Assembly: GCA_028280445.1 (NCBI GenBank)
Contig: JANQLU010000106.1
Location: 1 to 64,000, forward strand
Reading direction: 5' to 3'
DNA length: 64,000 nucleotides
From: Pirellulaceae bacterium
GTDB taxonomy: Bacteria > Planctomycetota > Planctomycetia > Pirellulales > Pirellulaceae
Shown here: positions 43,883 to 51,355 of the stretch, in pieces
Numbering within the stretch: the stretch's first letter is position 1
How the letters are laid out: the number at the start of each line of letters is the position of its first letter
Notes under the pieces: model-generated
Databases searched by the model: none
Told to the model about the DNA's origin: nothing
The model's input: only the letters and a program-made list of their open reading frames with translations
Position numbers and translations under genes: made by a program

Positions 43883-44101
43883 CTGCAATCGCAAGTGCGA
43901 AGCGTGAGCGAGAGACTAGGTCGAGTTGATTAAATGTGAGCGGCAAGGCGCTAGCCGCCGGTATTGGAGGGTTTACTAGCGGCTAGCGCCTTGCCGCTCA
44001 CTAAAATCCGCATCATTCCGATTTAATCAACACAACCTAGAACCACACTGATGTCTGGCAAAACGTAATCTCTCACTCACGTTTCGCACTTGCGAATGCA
44101 G
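43883..44101. repeat. Triple nested palindrome
   Basis: Outer arms: CTGCAATCGCAAGTGCGAAG plus CGTGAGCGAGAGA (43883-43915) against TCTCTCACTCACGTTTCGCA plus CTTGCGAATGCAG (44069-44101). Middle arms (family G): CTAGGTCGAGTTGATTAAAT (43916-43935) against ATTTAATCAACACAACCTAG (44021-44040). Inner: the family C palindrome 43936-44001. It lies between divergent genes. Confidence 0.85.
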
Positions 44102-44275
44102 GTCGTCTAGTCACAACTCCCGGGTGAAGGTTCGTTTTGAATCTACAGAGAGCAGTCAACGATTTTTTATGCTATTCGTCAAAATTTAAACGAGGCAACG
44201 AAAACTCTCAAAATCACTTTGGTTGAAACGCCATTTCTTCGCGAAAACTTAACATACGACTTCTATACTGGTCCC

Positions 44276-45355
44276 ATGAATGAAGCAGTTCCAGATTTCG
44301 AGCATTTTCACTGTCGGCGATTGGTCGTGGTGATCCCTGCGCTCAATGAAGAAGTGACCATTCGCAAAGTGATCCAGGAGATTCCGTCGTCGATTCCGAA
44401 TGTCGGAGAAGTCATTGTGGTCGTCGTTGACGATGGTTCTAACGATACAACGGCAGTCGAGGCAGTAGATGCAGGTGCGGTAGTCGTCAAACATGCTCAA
44501 AATCTCGGTGTTGGTGCAGCTTTTGCAACGGGCCTTGAAAAAGCGCTCCGCCTGGGTGCGGATCTGATCGTGAATATGGACGCCGATGGCCAATTCAATC
44601 CGGCAGACATCGAGAAATTGATCCAGCCGATCATGACGGGTGATTGCGGGTTCGTCACCTGTACACGATTTGGCAACTCGGACTATCGGCCAAAAATGCC
44701 TTGGGTCAAACGATGGGGCAACAAAATGATGTGCCGCATCGTCAATTGGGTTACTGACAAAAAATTCACCGATGTTTCCTGTGGGTTTCGAGCTTATACA
44801 CGTGAAACGGCTCTTCGACTGAATCTGTATGGTCGTTTTACTTACACGCAGGAATCGTTTATCGATCTGGCAAATAAAAACGTGGTGATGCAGGAAGTCC
44901 CATTGGTGGTTCGCGGCGTTCGAGAGTTTGGGAAAAGTCGGGTTGCTTCGAATTTATTCAAGTACGCGGCGCGAACGTCGATGATTATTATTCGCGCGTT
45001 GCGGGACACCAAGCCATTGATGTTTTTCGGAACGATGGCGGCTCTGTTTTTGTTTTTGGGGATTTCCTGTTACGGATTTATCGGCGTTTGGTGGTTGATC
45101 ACATCGAAAACCAGCCCGTGGACATCACTGTTGTCGGTGGGTACTGTATTGACCATTATCGGTGTCGGCGTCGGAGTGTTGTCACTGATCGCAGACCAGA
45201 TCGGCCGTGGACGCCGCGTTCAAGAACAATTGCTGTATTTTCAGCGGAAACAGTATCTCGAACAATTTCAGCGAGCCGATGGTGTTGCGTCAAAGATCAA
45301 TGATGGCTCGGTTTCAGAGCGAACGGATTCGATGCAGCAAAAATCTCACGTTTGA
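44276..45355 (+). CDS. Family 2 glycosyltransferase, dolichol-phosphate mannose synthase-like
   Basis: Protein of 359 residues. GT-A fold motifs: VVVIPALNEEVTIRKVI, VVVDDGSNDTTAVEA, NLGVGAAFATGLEKAL and the metal-binding NMDADGQFNPADIEKL, then TDVSCGFRAYTRE and the YTQESFIDLA segment. Two membrane helices near the C-terminus (MFFGTMAALFLFLGISCYG; LLSVGTVLTIIGVGVGVL) make it like the membrane-bound DPM1/GtrB group, which charges polyprenyl phosphate with a sugar. Substrate is inferred. I use ATG 44276; a TTG at 44219 adds 19 residues. It converges with the FkbM-like gene, one base apart. Confidence 0.85.
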   Translation: MNEAVPDFEHFHCRRLVVVIPALNEEVTIRKVIQEIPSSIPNVGEVIVVVVDDGSNDTTAVEAVDAGAVVVKHAQNLGVGAAFATGLEKALRLGADLIVNMDADGQFNPADIEKLIQPIMTGDCGFVTCTRFGNSDYRPKMPWVKRWGNKMMCRIVNWVTDKKFTDVSCGFRAYTRETALRLNLYGRFTYTQESFIDLANKNVVMQEVPLVVRGVREFGKSRVASNLFKYAARTSMIIIRALRDTKPLMFFGTMAALFLFLGISCYGFIGVWWLITSKTSPWTSLLSVGTVLTIIGVGVGVLSLIADQIGRGRRVQEQLLYFQRKQYLEQFQRADGVASKINDGSVSERTDSMQQKSHV

Positions 45356-45356
45356 T

Positions 45357-46358
45357 TCAGTCCACATCGACCAGTGGCAAATGTTTGATCAGATCAAGTT
45401 GTTTTTCGAGCGATGCGATTTGCGTTCGCTTTTTTTGTGGATAAAAAGCTTCCACTGCAGAGACCTGCTGCAACTCGGTGTCGGCCAGCAATTCCGTTTT
45501 CACAAAAAACGCGTTACTGCCTGTTGAATCAACCGCAACCAGCGAATATCCCTGGCGAGCCCCCAGTTTTTCGAGCGCGGCGAGCGAAGCACCGTGGTAC
45601 CAGCCGCTACGGTGCTTTGAAAACCTCCTAAATTGTTCGTCGTATTCCACGGTGATCGCCCGATCGGGACCAAACGACGCGTTTATTTCGATCACAACGA
45701 CCCGCGGATCAACCACATTGATCGCTTCCCAGACCCAATAGTCGTTTCCGTCAATGTCGATTGACAACAGGTCGATCTCACCTTGAATCTGATTGTCACT
45801 TAACGTTTTGTTAATATTTTCTACGGTGACAAAGGATTGCTGAATTTTGAGTGACGGATCTTGCGTGTGCGGAAAACGATCGTAATACTCTCGTGCCCGT
45901 CTGGCGTATTTGGGACTGCCATCCATCAGCAATCCATTCCATCCGAAATGGATCAACAGATTGGCGGCATTGCATTCACGCCCGGTTTCAATTCCGAATT
46001 CGACCAACGTTCTGTTGGTCGTGTCGACCTGAGAAAAAATAAACAGCAGCAAACCGTCTTCGCCGTTCTGCGAATAGACTTTACATTCGTGGTTTTTCAT
46101 TTTCTCGCGGTATGACAAATTACCGCGTAGCCCGCGATGGTTGTTCCAAAGTAGACTAGTGGTTGTCTGCCGTTGTTCGTCGATGGAGCGCACACGGAAC
46201 CACTTGTCCTTGAACCAAATGAGACGGTAAAACAGGTGGTAAATGTAGATTTTGAGCAAAGTCATGTTGTGCAGGCTTTTTTCGTAGCGGCTCGCAAAGC
46301 GGATTGGCAGCAGCGTGTTCATTTTAGCTGTGAGGCCCATCAACAGAATATCCTTCAT
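45357..46358 (-). CDS. FkbM-like / SAM-dependent methyltransferase-fold protein
   Basis: Protein of 333 residues. An N-terminal region of about 85 residues is basic and aromatic; the core begins with KVYSQNGEDGLLLFIFSQV, followed by LVEFGIETGRECNAANLL and GLLMDGSPKYARR in place of the classical glycine loop, and IDLLSIDIDGNDYWVW, the conserved acidic strand of this group. Similar SQNGEDG proteins occur in surface-polysaccharide clusters. Methyl transfer is plausible but the SAM-binding loop is degenerate (EFGIETG), so activity is unsure. The ATG at 46358 is the natural start. Confidence 0.7.
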   Translation of the reverse strand: MKDILLMGLTAKMNTLLPIRFASRYEKSLHNMTLLKIYIYHLFYRLIWFKDKWFRVRSIDEQRQTTTSLLWNNHRGLRGNLSYREKMKNHECKVYSQNGEDGLLLFIFSQVDTTNRTLVEFGIETGRECNAANLLIHFGWNGLLMDGSPKYARRAREYYDRFPHTQDPSLKIQQSFVTVENINKTLSDNQIQGEIDLLSIDIDGNDYWVWEAINVVDPRVVVIEINASFGPDRAITVEYDEQFRRFSKHRSGWYHGASLAALEKLGARQGYSLVAVDSTGSNAFFVKTELLADTELQQVSAVEAFYPQKKRTQIASLEKQLDLIKHLPLVDVD

Positions 46359-46455
46359 GCGGATATTAAGATCAATTTTTGATGAAGATCAATTTGCATT
46401 TGACACCGCCAGAATCACTTGAATTTCAAAACCAACCTTGATCGCCTGACCGTTC

Positions 46456-47628
46456 ATGACATCACGAACTCCAAAACCCTGCTTGATTGTCGTGACGAAA
46501 AACTTGCCGCCCGAACGCGGCGGTATGGAACGACTTTGGTGCCAGGCGATCCAGGCGATGCCCGACGACGTTGATTTGGTAGTCGTCGGACCGGCCAAGG
46601 CGCGAGACTACGTTGAATCGTATTGTCAATTTTTCAGCGTTCCGCGATTTTTACCTTTGTTTTTTTTGTTTGCGTTTGCAAAAACGTGTTGGATTTCGTT
46701 GCGAAAACGTCCGCAATTTATTTTGGCGGGCAGTGGAGTGACGGCTCCAATTGTGTGGGTATCCGCGTTGTTAACCCGATCGAAAACCGCGTGTTATTTG
46801 CATGGACTCGATATCATCTTTCCTCACATTATTTATCAGACATTTTTTTTGCCCGCGATTCGACGCATGCAGGTCGTGATCGTCAACAGTTCGAACACGG
46901 AAAAAATTGCCCGCAAGTCCGGTGTTCGAACGAAACAAATTTTTGTCGTCAATCCAGGAGTGGTTCTGCCAGACCATGACCAACCTCATCTGACGGGGCA
47001 AGTTGCGGTGTCGCCTGATCAACGGCACCTCGTCTATTTCGGACGCATCGTCAAACGAAAGGGAATCGTTCCATTTTTAGAAAATTCGTTTGCTGATCTC
47101 GTTCAGTGCGAGCCAAACATTCATTTTCATGTGGTTGGCAGCCCGCCCAAAACATCTAAAAAACACACAATTTCGGAATTGGAACTTGCAAAAAAAGCAG
47201 TTGAGGAACTAGGGCTGCAGGAACATGTGACATTTTGGGGCAGTTTGTCGGACGGCGATTTGAGCGCGTTATTACGGCAAATGTCGGTTCATGTTTTTCC
47301 GCTGATCGAAGTGGAGAGTGATGTCGAGGGGTTTGGGATGGTTGCTTTGGAAGCAGCTGCCCACGGGATTCCAACGGTCGCATTTCGTTGCGGAGGTGCG
47401 GCGGACGCTGTCGGTCACGGTGTTAGCGGCTACTTGATCGAAAACGGAGATTATCACCGATTTCGAGATGCTATTCTGGATTGTCTTGAGACATCGGAAC
47501 TCGCCGAATCTTGCATTGCGTATGCCAGCCAATTTACGTGGAACCATTTTTCAAATTCGATCGCCAGCCTGTTAACCGCCACGGAAGTGGAATTTGGTCA
47601 ACGAGAAAAACAAGTCAATATTCAATAA
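46456..47628 (+). CDS. Family 4 glycosyltransferase
   Basis: GT-B-fold enzyme of 390 residues. N-terminal acceptor domain: VVTKNLPPERGGMERLWCQA and CYLHGLDIIFP. C-terminal donor domain: LVYFGRIVKRKGIVPFLE, HFHVVGSPPK, VTFWGSLSDGDLSALL and the GT4 motif VEGFGMVALEAAA with GGAADAV. These enzymes transfer a nucleotide-activated sugar to a cytoplasmic lipid-linked acceptor. The sugar is unknown. The stop is followed one base later by the ATG of the flippase-like gene, so the two form an operon. Confidence 0.9.
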   Translation: MTSRTPKPCLIVVTKNLPPERGGMERLWCQAIQAMPDDVDLVVVGPAKARDYVESYCQFFSVPRFLPLFFLFAFAKTCWISLRKRPQFILAGSGVTAPIVWVSALLTRSKTACYLHGLDIIFPHIIYQTFFLPAIRRMQVVIVNSSNTEKIARKSGVRTKQIFVVNPGVVLPDHDQPHLTGQVAVSPDQRHLVYFGRIVKRKGIVPFLENSFADLVQCEPNIHFHVVGSPPKTSKKHTISELELAKKAVEELGLQEHVTFWGSLSDGDLSALLRQMSVHVFPLIEVESDVEGFGMVALEAAAHGIPTVAFRCGGAADAVGHGVSGYLIENGDYHRFRDAILDCLETSELAESCIAYASQFTWNHFSNSIASLLTATEVEFGQREKQVNIQ

Positions 47629-47629
47629 C

Positions 47630-48553
47630 ATGTCCAGTCGCAATCGCACGTTAATTTCAATCGCGCTTTCAACGCTGGCGTTGATCGGATTGGGTTACTA
47701 TCTGTATCGCAATTGGGCAGATGTAACACCTCTGTTAGATGCCAATCCCGTTCTTTTGGTGGTAATGCTGTTGTTGTTGCTCGTCCAAATGTGGGGTCAG
47801 GCGGCGTGCAATTGGTTGATGTTCAAAACGCTGGGAAGTCAAGTGAATTTGCTTGAGTGTTTTTGGCTGGGGATTGTTTCCAATACTGCCAATAGTCTGT
47901 TACCAGCTCAACCTGGTGCTGCCGTTCGCGCAGTTTATCTCAAAAAAGTTCACCAACTCGAATTCGCCCATTTCAGTTCCGCTTTTTTTGCCTTTCAGAT
48001 CGTCGATGTCGTCGTCGTGTCAACGATCTATTTGGTTCTTTATCTAACCCGCGCTCCGAAGAATCAATTTACGACCGCTTTGGCAATTTTTGCGTTTGTT
48101 GTGATTGCCGTTTGTTTGGCAACGTTTCTGTTGCCCAAAATCAAACAACCTCGCAACAGATTTTTTGTGTTTTTTGTCAACGCATGGGATGGATGGCATC
48201 AACTCAAATCGAAACCCAAGACATTGGTTTTTCTCGTTTTGGGAGTTTTCTTGATTCGCGCCATCGACGGAATTGTTTTCTACGTGGCTTGCGCCGCAGT
48301 GGGCCTTGAGGTGGGTTTTGACAAAGCGTTAATGGCGACAAGTTTGGCAGCAGTTTTTAATGCCGTTAAAGTGACGCCCGGAAACATTGGTATTCAAGAA
48401 TCGGTGTACGGAATGTTGTCGAGTATTGTTGGCGTGTCATCGGTCCAATGCGTGACGATTTCGTTATTGATCCGAACAATCACGATTGTTCGTTCGGTAT
48501 TGATTTTGCCTATAGCGCTGCACCAACTCAATCGCCGTACATCGGCAGGGTAA
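47630..48553 (+). CDS. Lysylphosphatidylglycerol synthase-type membrane (flippase-like) protein
   Basis: Integral membrane protein of 307 residues with about seven to eight helices, of the UPF0104/YbhN group: LDANPVLLVVMLLLLLVQMW, WLGIVSNTANSLLPAQPGAA with the basic AVRAVYLKK, and GNIGIQESVYGMLSSIVGV. Members are linked to lipid or lipid-linked sugar movement across the membrane, which fits the adjacent glycosyltransferase. The ATG at 47630 follows the upstream stop codon by one base; a TTG at 47594 would overlap it. The TAA stop is followed at once by a family B repeat. Confidence 0.8.
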   Translation: MSSRNRTLISIALSTLALIGLGYYLYRNWADVTPLLDANPVLLVVMLLLLLVQMWGQAACNWLMFKTLGSQVNLLECFWLGIVSNTANSLLPAQPGAAVRAVYLKKVHQLEFAHFSSAFFAFQIVDVVVVSTIYLVLYLTRAPKNQFTTALAIFAFVVIAVCLATFLLPKIKQPRNRFFVFFVNAWDGWHQLKSKPKTLVFLVLGVFLIRAIDGIVFYVACAAVGLEVGFDKALMATSLAAVFNAVKVTPGNIGIQESVYGMLSSIVGVSSVQCVTISLLIRTITIVRSVLILPIALHQLNRRTSAG

Positions 48554-48554
48554 C

Positions 48555-48670
48555 GGGAGGGCGAGGCTCCTGCCGAGCCAAAGCGCGACGGATGGGCGGG
48601 CAAAGCCACCCGTGAGCGGCTAGCGCCTTGCCGCTTACAGGACTTGGCTCGGCGGGAGCCTCGCCCTCCC
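48555..48670. repeat. Composite B-C-B' repeat
   Basis: B (48555-48579), a half C unit (GTGAGCGGCTAGCGCCTTGC plus CGCTTACAGG, about 48612-48641) and inverted B (48646-48670). The block begins one base after the stop codon and fills the gap to the convergent gene. Confidence 0.85.
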
Positions 48671-48707
48671 GTTGTCGCCTCCCGTCGATGCCCTCCGTTT
48701 GCGTATC

Positions 48708-49418
48708 CTACGAATTCCGCAATACGCGTCGAATAACATAAGGTCGAGCCAGATAGTCAATAAAACTTGGCTTGCAGGAAGCGCTGAAATGAAATGTCGC
48801 CGAATTGTTGTAGATCGTTACAAGTCGATAGCCGAGTTCGTGTAAGAAAGTGGTAATCCTCTCGACGTGATCTCGATCGGTAATTTCAATGAACAACTCC
48901 GGTTGATCTCGCGAGATGAGTTCCCTGGCTCCTTGCAAAACACTTTCTTCGAATCCTTCGACGTCAACTTTGATCAACACGACGTTCGACAGATTTTGTT
49001 GATCAAGAGTGCACAATTCGACGTCGTTACCCGAAACCACTTTGGTTCCGCCGATTTGATCCGAATCGTTTTGCTGTAACGAACATCTGCCTGATTTTTC
49101 ACCAATGGCAACATTTTTGGCGACGACTTTGTCCGATAGTTCGTTGTTGTCGATGTTCCGTTTGAGAAATTCGAATGCGGTTTGAAAAGGTTCGTAGCTG
49201 ACGACCTGTGTTGCGTCGGTAAACATGGCAAAAAAAATGGTGTGATTGCCAATGTTGGCACCGACATCGACGTATGTTCCGTTTTTGTTCAGGCTTTGGA
49301 TGTAAGTGAGCATTTTTTGCTCGTAGAATCTGCCCGTTCGCAGAATGCGTCCAACGTTCCCATTACCTGCGGGAATCGAAATTTGAATTTGGCGGCTGTC
49401 ATGCGAAATCGTAACCAT
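48708..49418 (-). CDS. FkbM-family methyltransferase
   Basis: SAM-dependent methyltransferase of 236 residues. GRFYEQKMLTYIQSL precedes the glycine loop TYVDVGANIGNHTIFF; then VVSYEPFQTAFEFLKRNI, VAIGEKSGRCSL and VVLIKVDVEGFEESVLQGA, all classical for the FkbM (Methyltransf_21) family that O-methylates sugars or polyketides. I use ATG 49418, eight bases behind the stop of the TMTC-like gene; ATG 49475 would overlap that gene by 49 bases. It is probably co-transcribed with it and tailors the same glycan. Confidence 0.88.
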   Translation of the reverse strand: MVTISHDSRQIQISIPAGNGNVGRILRTGRFYEQKMLTYIQSLNKNGTYVDVGANIGNHTIFFAMFTDATQVVSYEPFQTAFEFLKRNIDNNELSDKVVAKNVAIGEKSGRCSLQQNDSDQIGGTKVVSGNDVELCTLDQQNLSNVVLIKVDVEGFEESVLQGARELISRDQPELFIEITDRDHVERITTFLHELGYRLVTIYNNSATFHFSASCKPSFIDYLARPYVIRRVLRNS

Positions 49419-49426
49419 CTGGCCGT

Positions 49427-51196
49427 TTATCTCTGTTGCGATTTGAGTTGATTGGCCAAACCGACTTGCGCCCATTGACGGTTAAGGAGTGCCGCCTCGA
49501 ATTTGGAATCGATCCGCAGCGCCAAATTGTAATATTTGATCGCGACGTTCCACTGTTTCTTGCGCAAATAGATGTTACCGAGATTGTAGTAGGCACCGGC
49601 GTTTCGAGGATTCGCATCGATCGCTTTTTTGTAATGAATTTCTGCTTGAACTGGATCTTTGGCGACGATCAATGCTCCTAAATTGTTATGCGCTTCGGAT
49701 GATTGGTCGTTGTATTGAATAGCCAGTCGATAATTAGCGATAGCTTCTTCGGTGTTGCCCGTTTTGCGCGAAACGTTAGCCAGCATCAGGTAGGCATCTG
49801 CGTATTCGGGTCGAAGCTCAATCGATTTTTTGAAGTACGGTATGGCGTCGGCAAATTTTTCTTGATCCGTTAACAGTTTTGCAACCCCATAATGCGCTTT
49901 GGGATTTTGCGGTGATTTTTCAACGACGTCTTTCCACATTGCCATTTCACTGTAATACACCGTATTGCGAATCACGGTTTTTGTTCCCAAGCCAATGGCA
50001 ATCAGGACCCACAGACCAATAAAGACCTTTTGGGCCGTGTCGCGGTCCAAACGGGAAATCACCAACCAACTCAACAAAACCAGCAGTAAAACAAGCGGAG
50101 CCAGTGGCAAATACATGCGGTGTTCGACGACCATCATGCCCAACGGTTTGAAACTGGATGTCACCGACAGAATCAAAAAGAAACTGACTACCAGAAAACC
50201 GATCATGGGTTTCTTCCAAAGTAGAAAAACAGAAGCTGCCAGAAAAAACACGACAATGATCGCCGGCAAGTACAGATTGAACGCGGAATCGGCAGGCGGC
50301 CAATAATGGAAAATACATTGACCCAACGGCAACAAAGTCATCTTGATATAAAACAGAATAGCCAAGGGTTGCGTTCGCAAATACTCGACCCTCGAATATT
50401 TGAAAAATGCATCGTTGTCCTGTTTGGCTGCAAAGGCGTCAGTTTGAGTTGAAACTTGATACAACAGCCAGCCCATTGAGCCAAACATGCAAAGATACAC
50501 AAACCAGCGTTTGGCAAACACTTCTTTCCACGAATCGGCCAGAAAGACCCGATCGAACAACAATACGGTCAGCGGCGCTGTGAACATGACTTCCTTGGAA
50601 CTCATACCCAGCCAACAGAATGCGATCGCGAAAAAATAGCCTGTTTTTGCAAACTCCGATTGCGTTGCTCGCAGCAAACAATAAATCGTCAATAGGTAAA
50701 ACATTCCCATCATCGATTCCAATCGCTGCACAATATACGTCACACTTTCCGTTTGCAGCGGATGGACCAGCCAGATCAGCGCCGTCACAAACGAAATAGG
50801 CAGCGCCATCTCACGGATCTGGTCGGGCATTTTTTCGAGCAGGCAGATTCGGCGGATCAAATCAAATAATACCAGTCCGGCAATGAAATGAATTGCCAGA
50901 TTGACCGCGTGATAAGTCAACGTATTCAAACGTCCAAATTCGTGGTTGGCGGCCAAAGAAAATCGAACGACCGAACGGCGGTGAAGCCCTGTTGGTATTT
51001 CCTCGGGCGTTGCACTAACGGCCGACTGCAGGGTTCGATTTGAATCGTTTTCGACAATGCAGGGAATGTCGTCAAAGACAAACACGCCCCCGAAACTGTT
51101 GGCATAACACACGACAGTGGCGATGAATAATCCAATGACGGCCGAGATCAGATATTTGGGGTCTTGGCGCTGACTCACGTTTTTTGGGTCTTGCAA
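49427..51196 (-). CDS. Second TMTC-like GT-C membrane protein with TPRs
   Basis: Protein of up to 589 residues: about ten membrane helices, then four to five TPR units from about residue 430 (AHYGVAKLLTDQEKFADAIP, AYLMLANVSRKTGNTEEAI, AHNNLGALIVAKDPVQAE, AYYNLGNIYLRKKQWNVAI). The first loop has GGVFVFDDIPCIVEND with the Asp-Asp motif of TMTC-type enzymes. ESVTYIVQRLESMMGMFYL and GMSSKEVMFTAP are near-identical in pattern to the protein at 41909-43804, so the two are paralogues. The start is unsure: TTG 51196, or GTG 51178. The FkbM gene follows. Confidence 0.75.
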   Translation of the reverse strand: MQDPKNVSQRQDPKYLISAVIGLFIATVVCYANSFGGVFVFDDIPCIVENDSNRTLQSAVSATPEEIPTGLHRRSVVRFSLAANHEFGRLNTLTYHAVNLAIHFIAGLVLFDLIRRICLLEKMPDQIREMALPISFVTALIWLVHPLQTESVTYIVQRLESMMGMFYLLTIYCLLRATQSEFAKTGYFFAIAFCWLGMSSKEVMFTAPLTVLLFDRVFLADSWKEVFAKRWFVYLCMFGSMGWLLYQVSTQTDAFAAKQDNDAFFKYSRVEYLRTQPLAILFYIKMTLLPLGQCIFHYWPPADSAFNLYLPAIIVVFFLAASVFLLWKKPMIGFLVVSFFLILSVTSSFKPLGMMVVEHRMYLPLAPLVLLLVLLSWLVISRLDRDTAQKVFIGLWVLIAIGLGTKTVIRNTVYYSEMAMWKDVVEKSPQNPKAHYGVAKLLTDQEKFADAIPYFKKSIELRPEYADAYLMLANVSRKTGNTEEAIANYRLAIQYNDQSSEAHNNLGALIVAKDPVQAEIHYKKAIDANPRNAGAYYNLGNIYLRKKQWNVAIKYYNLALRIDSKFEAALLNRQWAQVGLANQLKSQQR

Positions 51197-51296
51197 ATTT
51201 ATTCGTTAAGCGTTCGAAGACGGTTACGATAGGCTCTCGAATAGAAAGTCTCAAGGCTTAACGGAGATTATGAAGAGATCCAAACAATTGACTTAA

Positions 51297-51352
51297 GTAG
51301 GGCCGGTTCCCACCGGCCAATCCAACTGAAGGCCGGTGGGAACCGGCCTTAC
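51297..51352. repeat. Family A inverted pair
   Basis: GTAGGGCCGGTTCCCACCGG plus CC faces GGCCGGTGGGAACCGGCCTT plus AC, a near-perfect palindrome of 56 bases ending three bases from the stop codon of the RND gene. Confidence 0.9.
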
Positions 51353-51355
51353 GGA

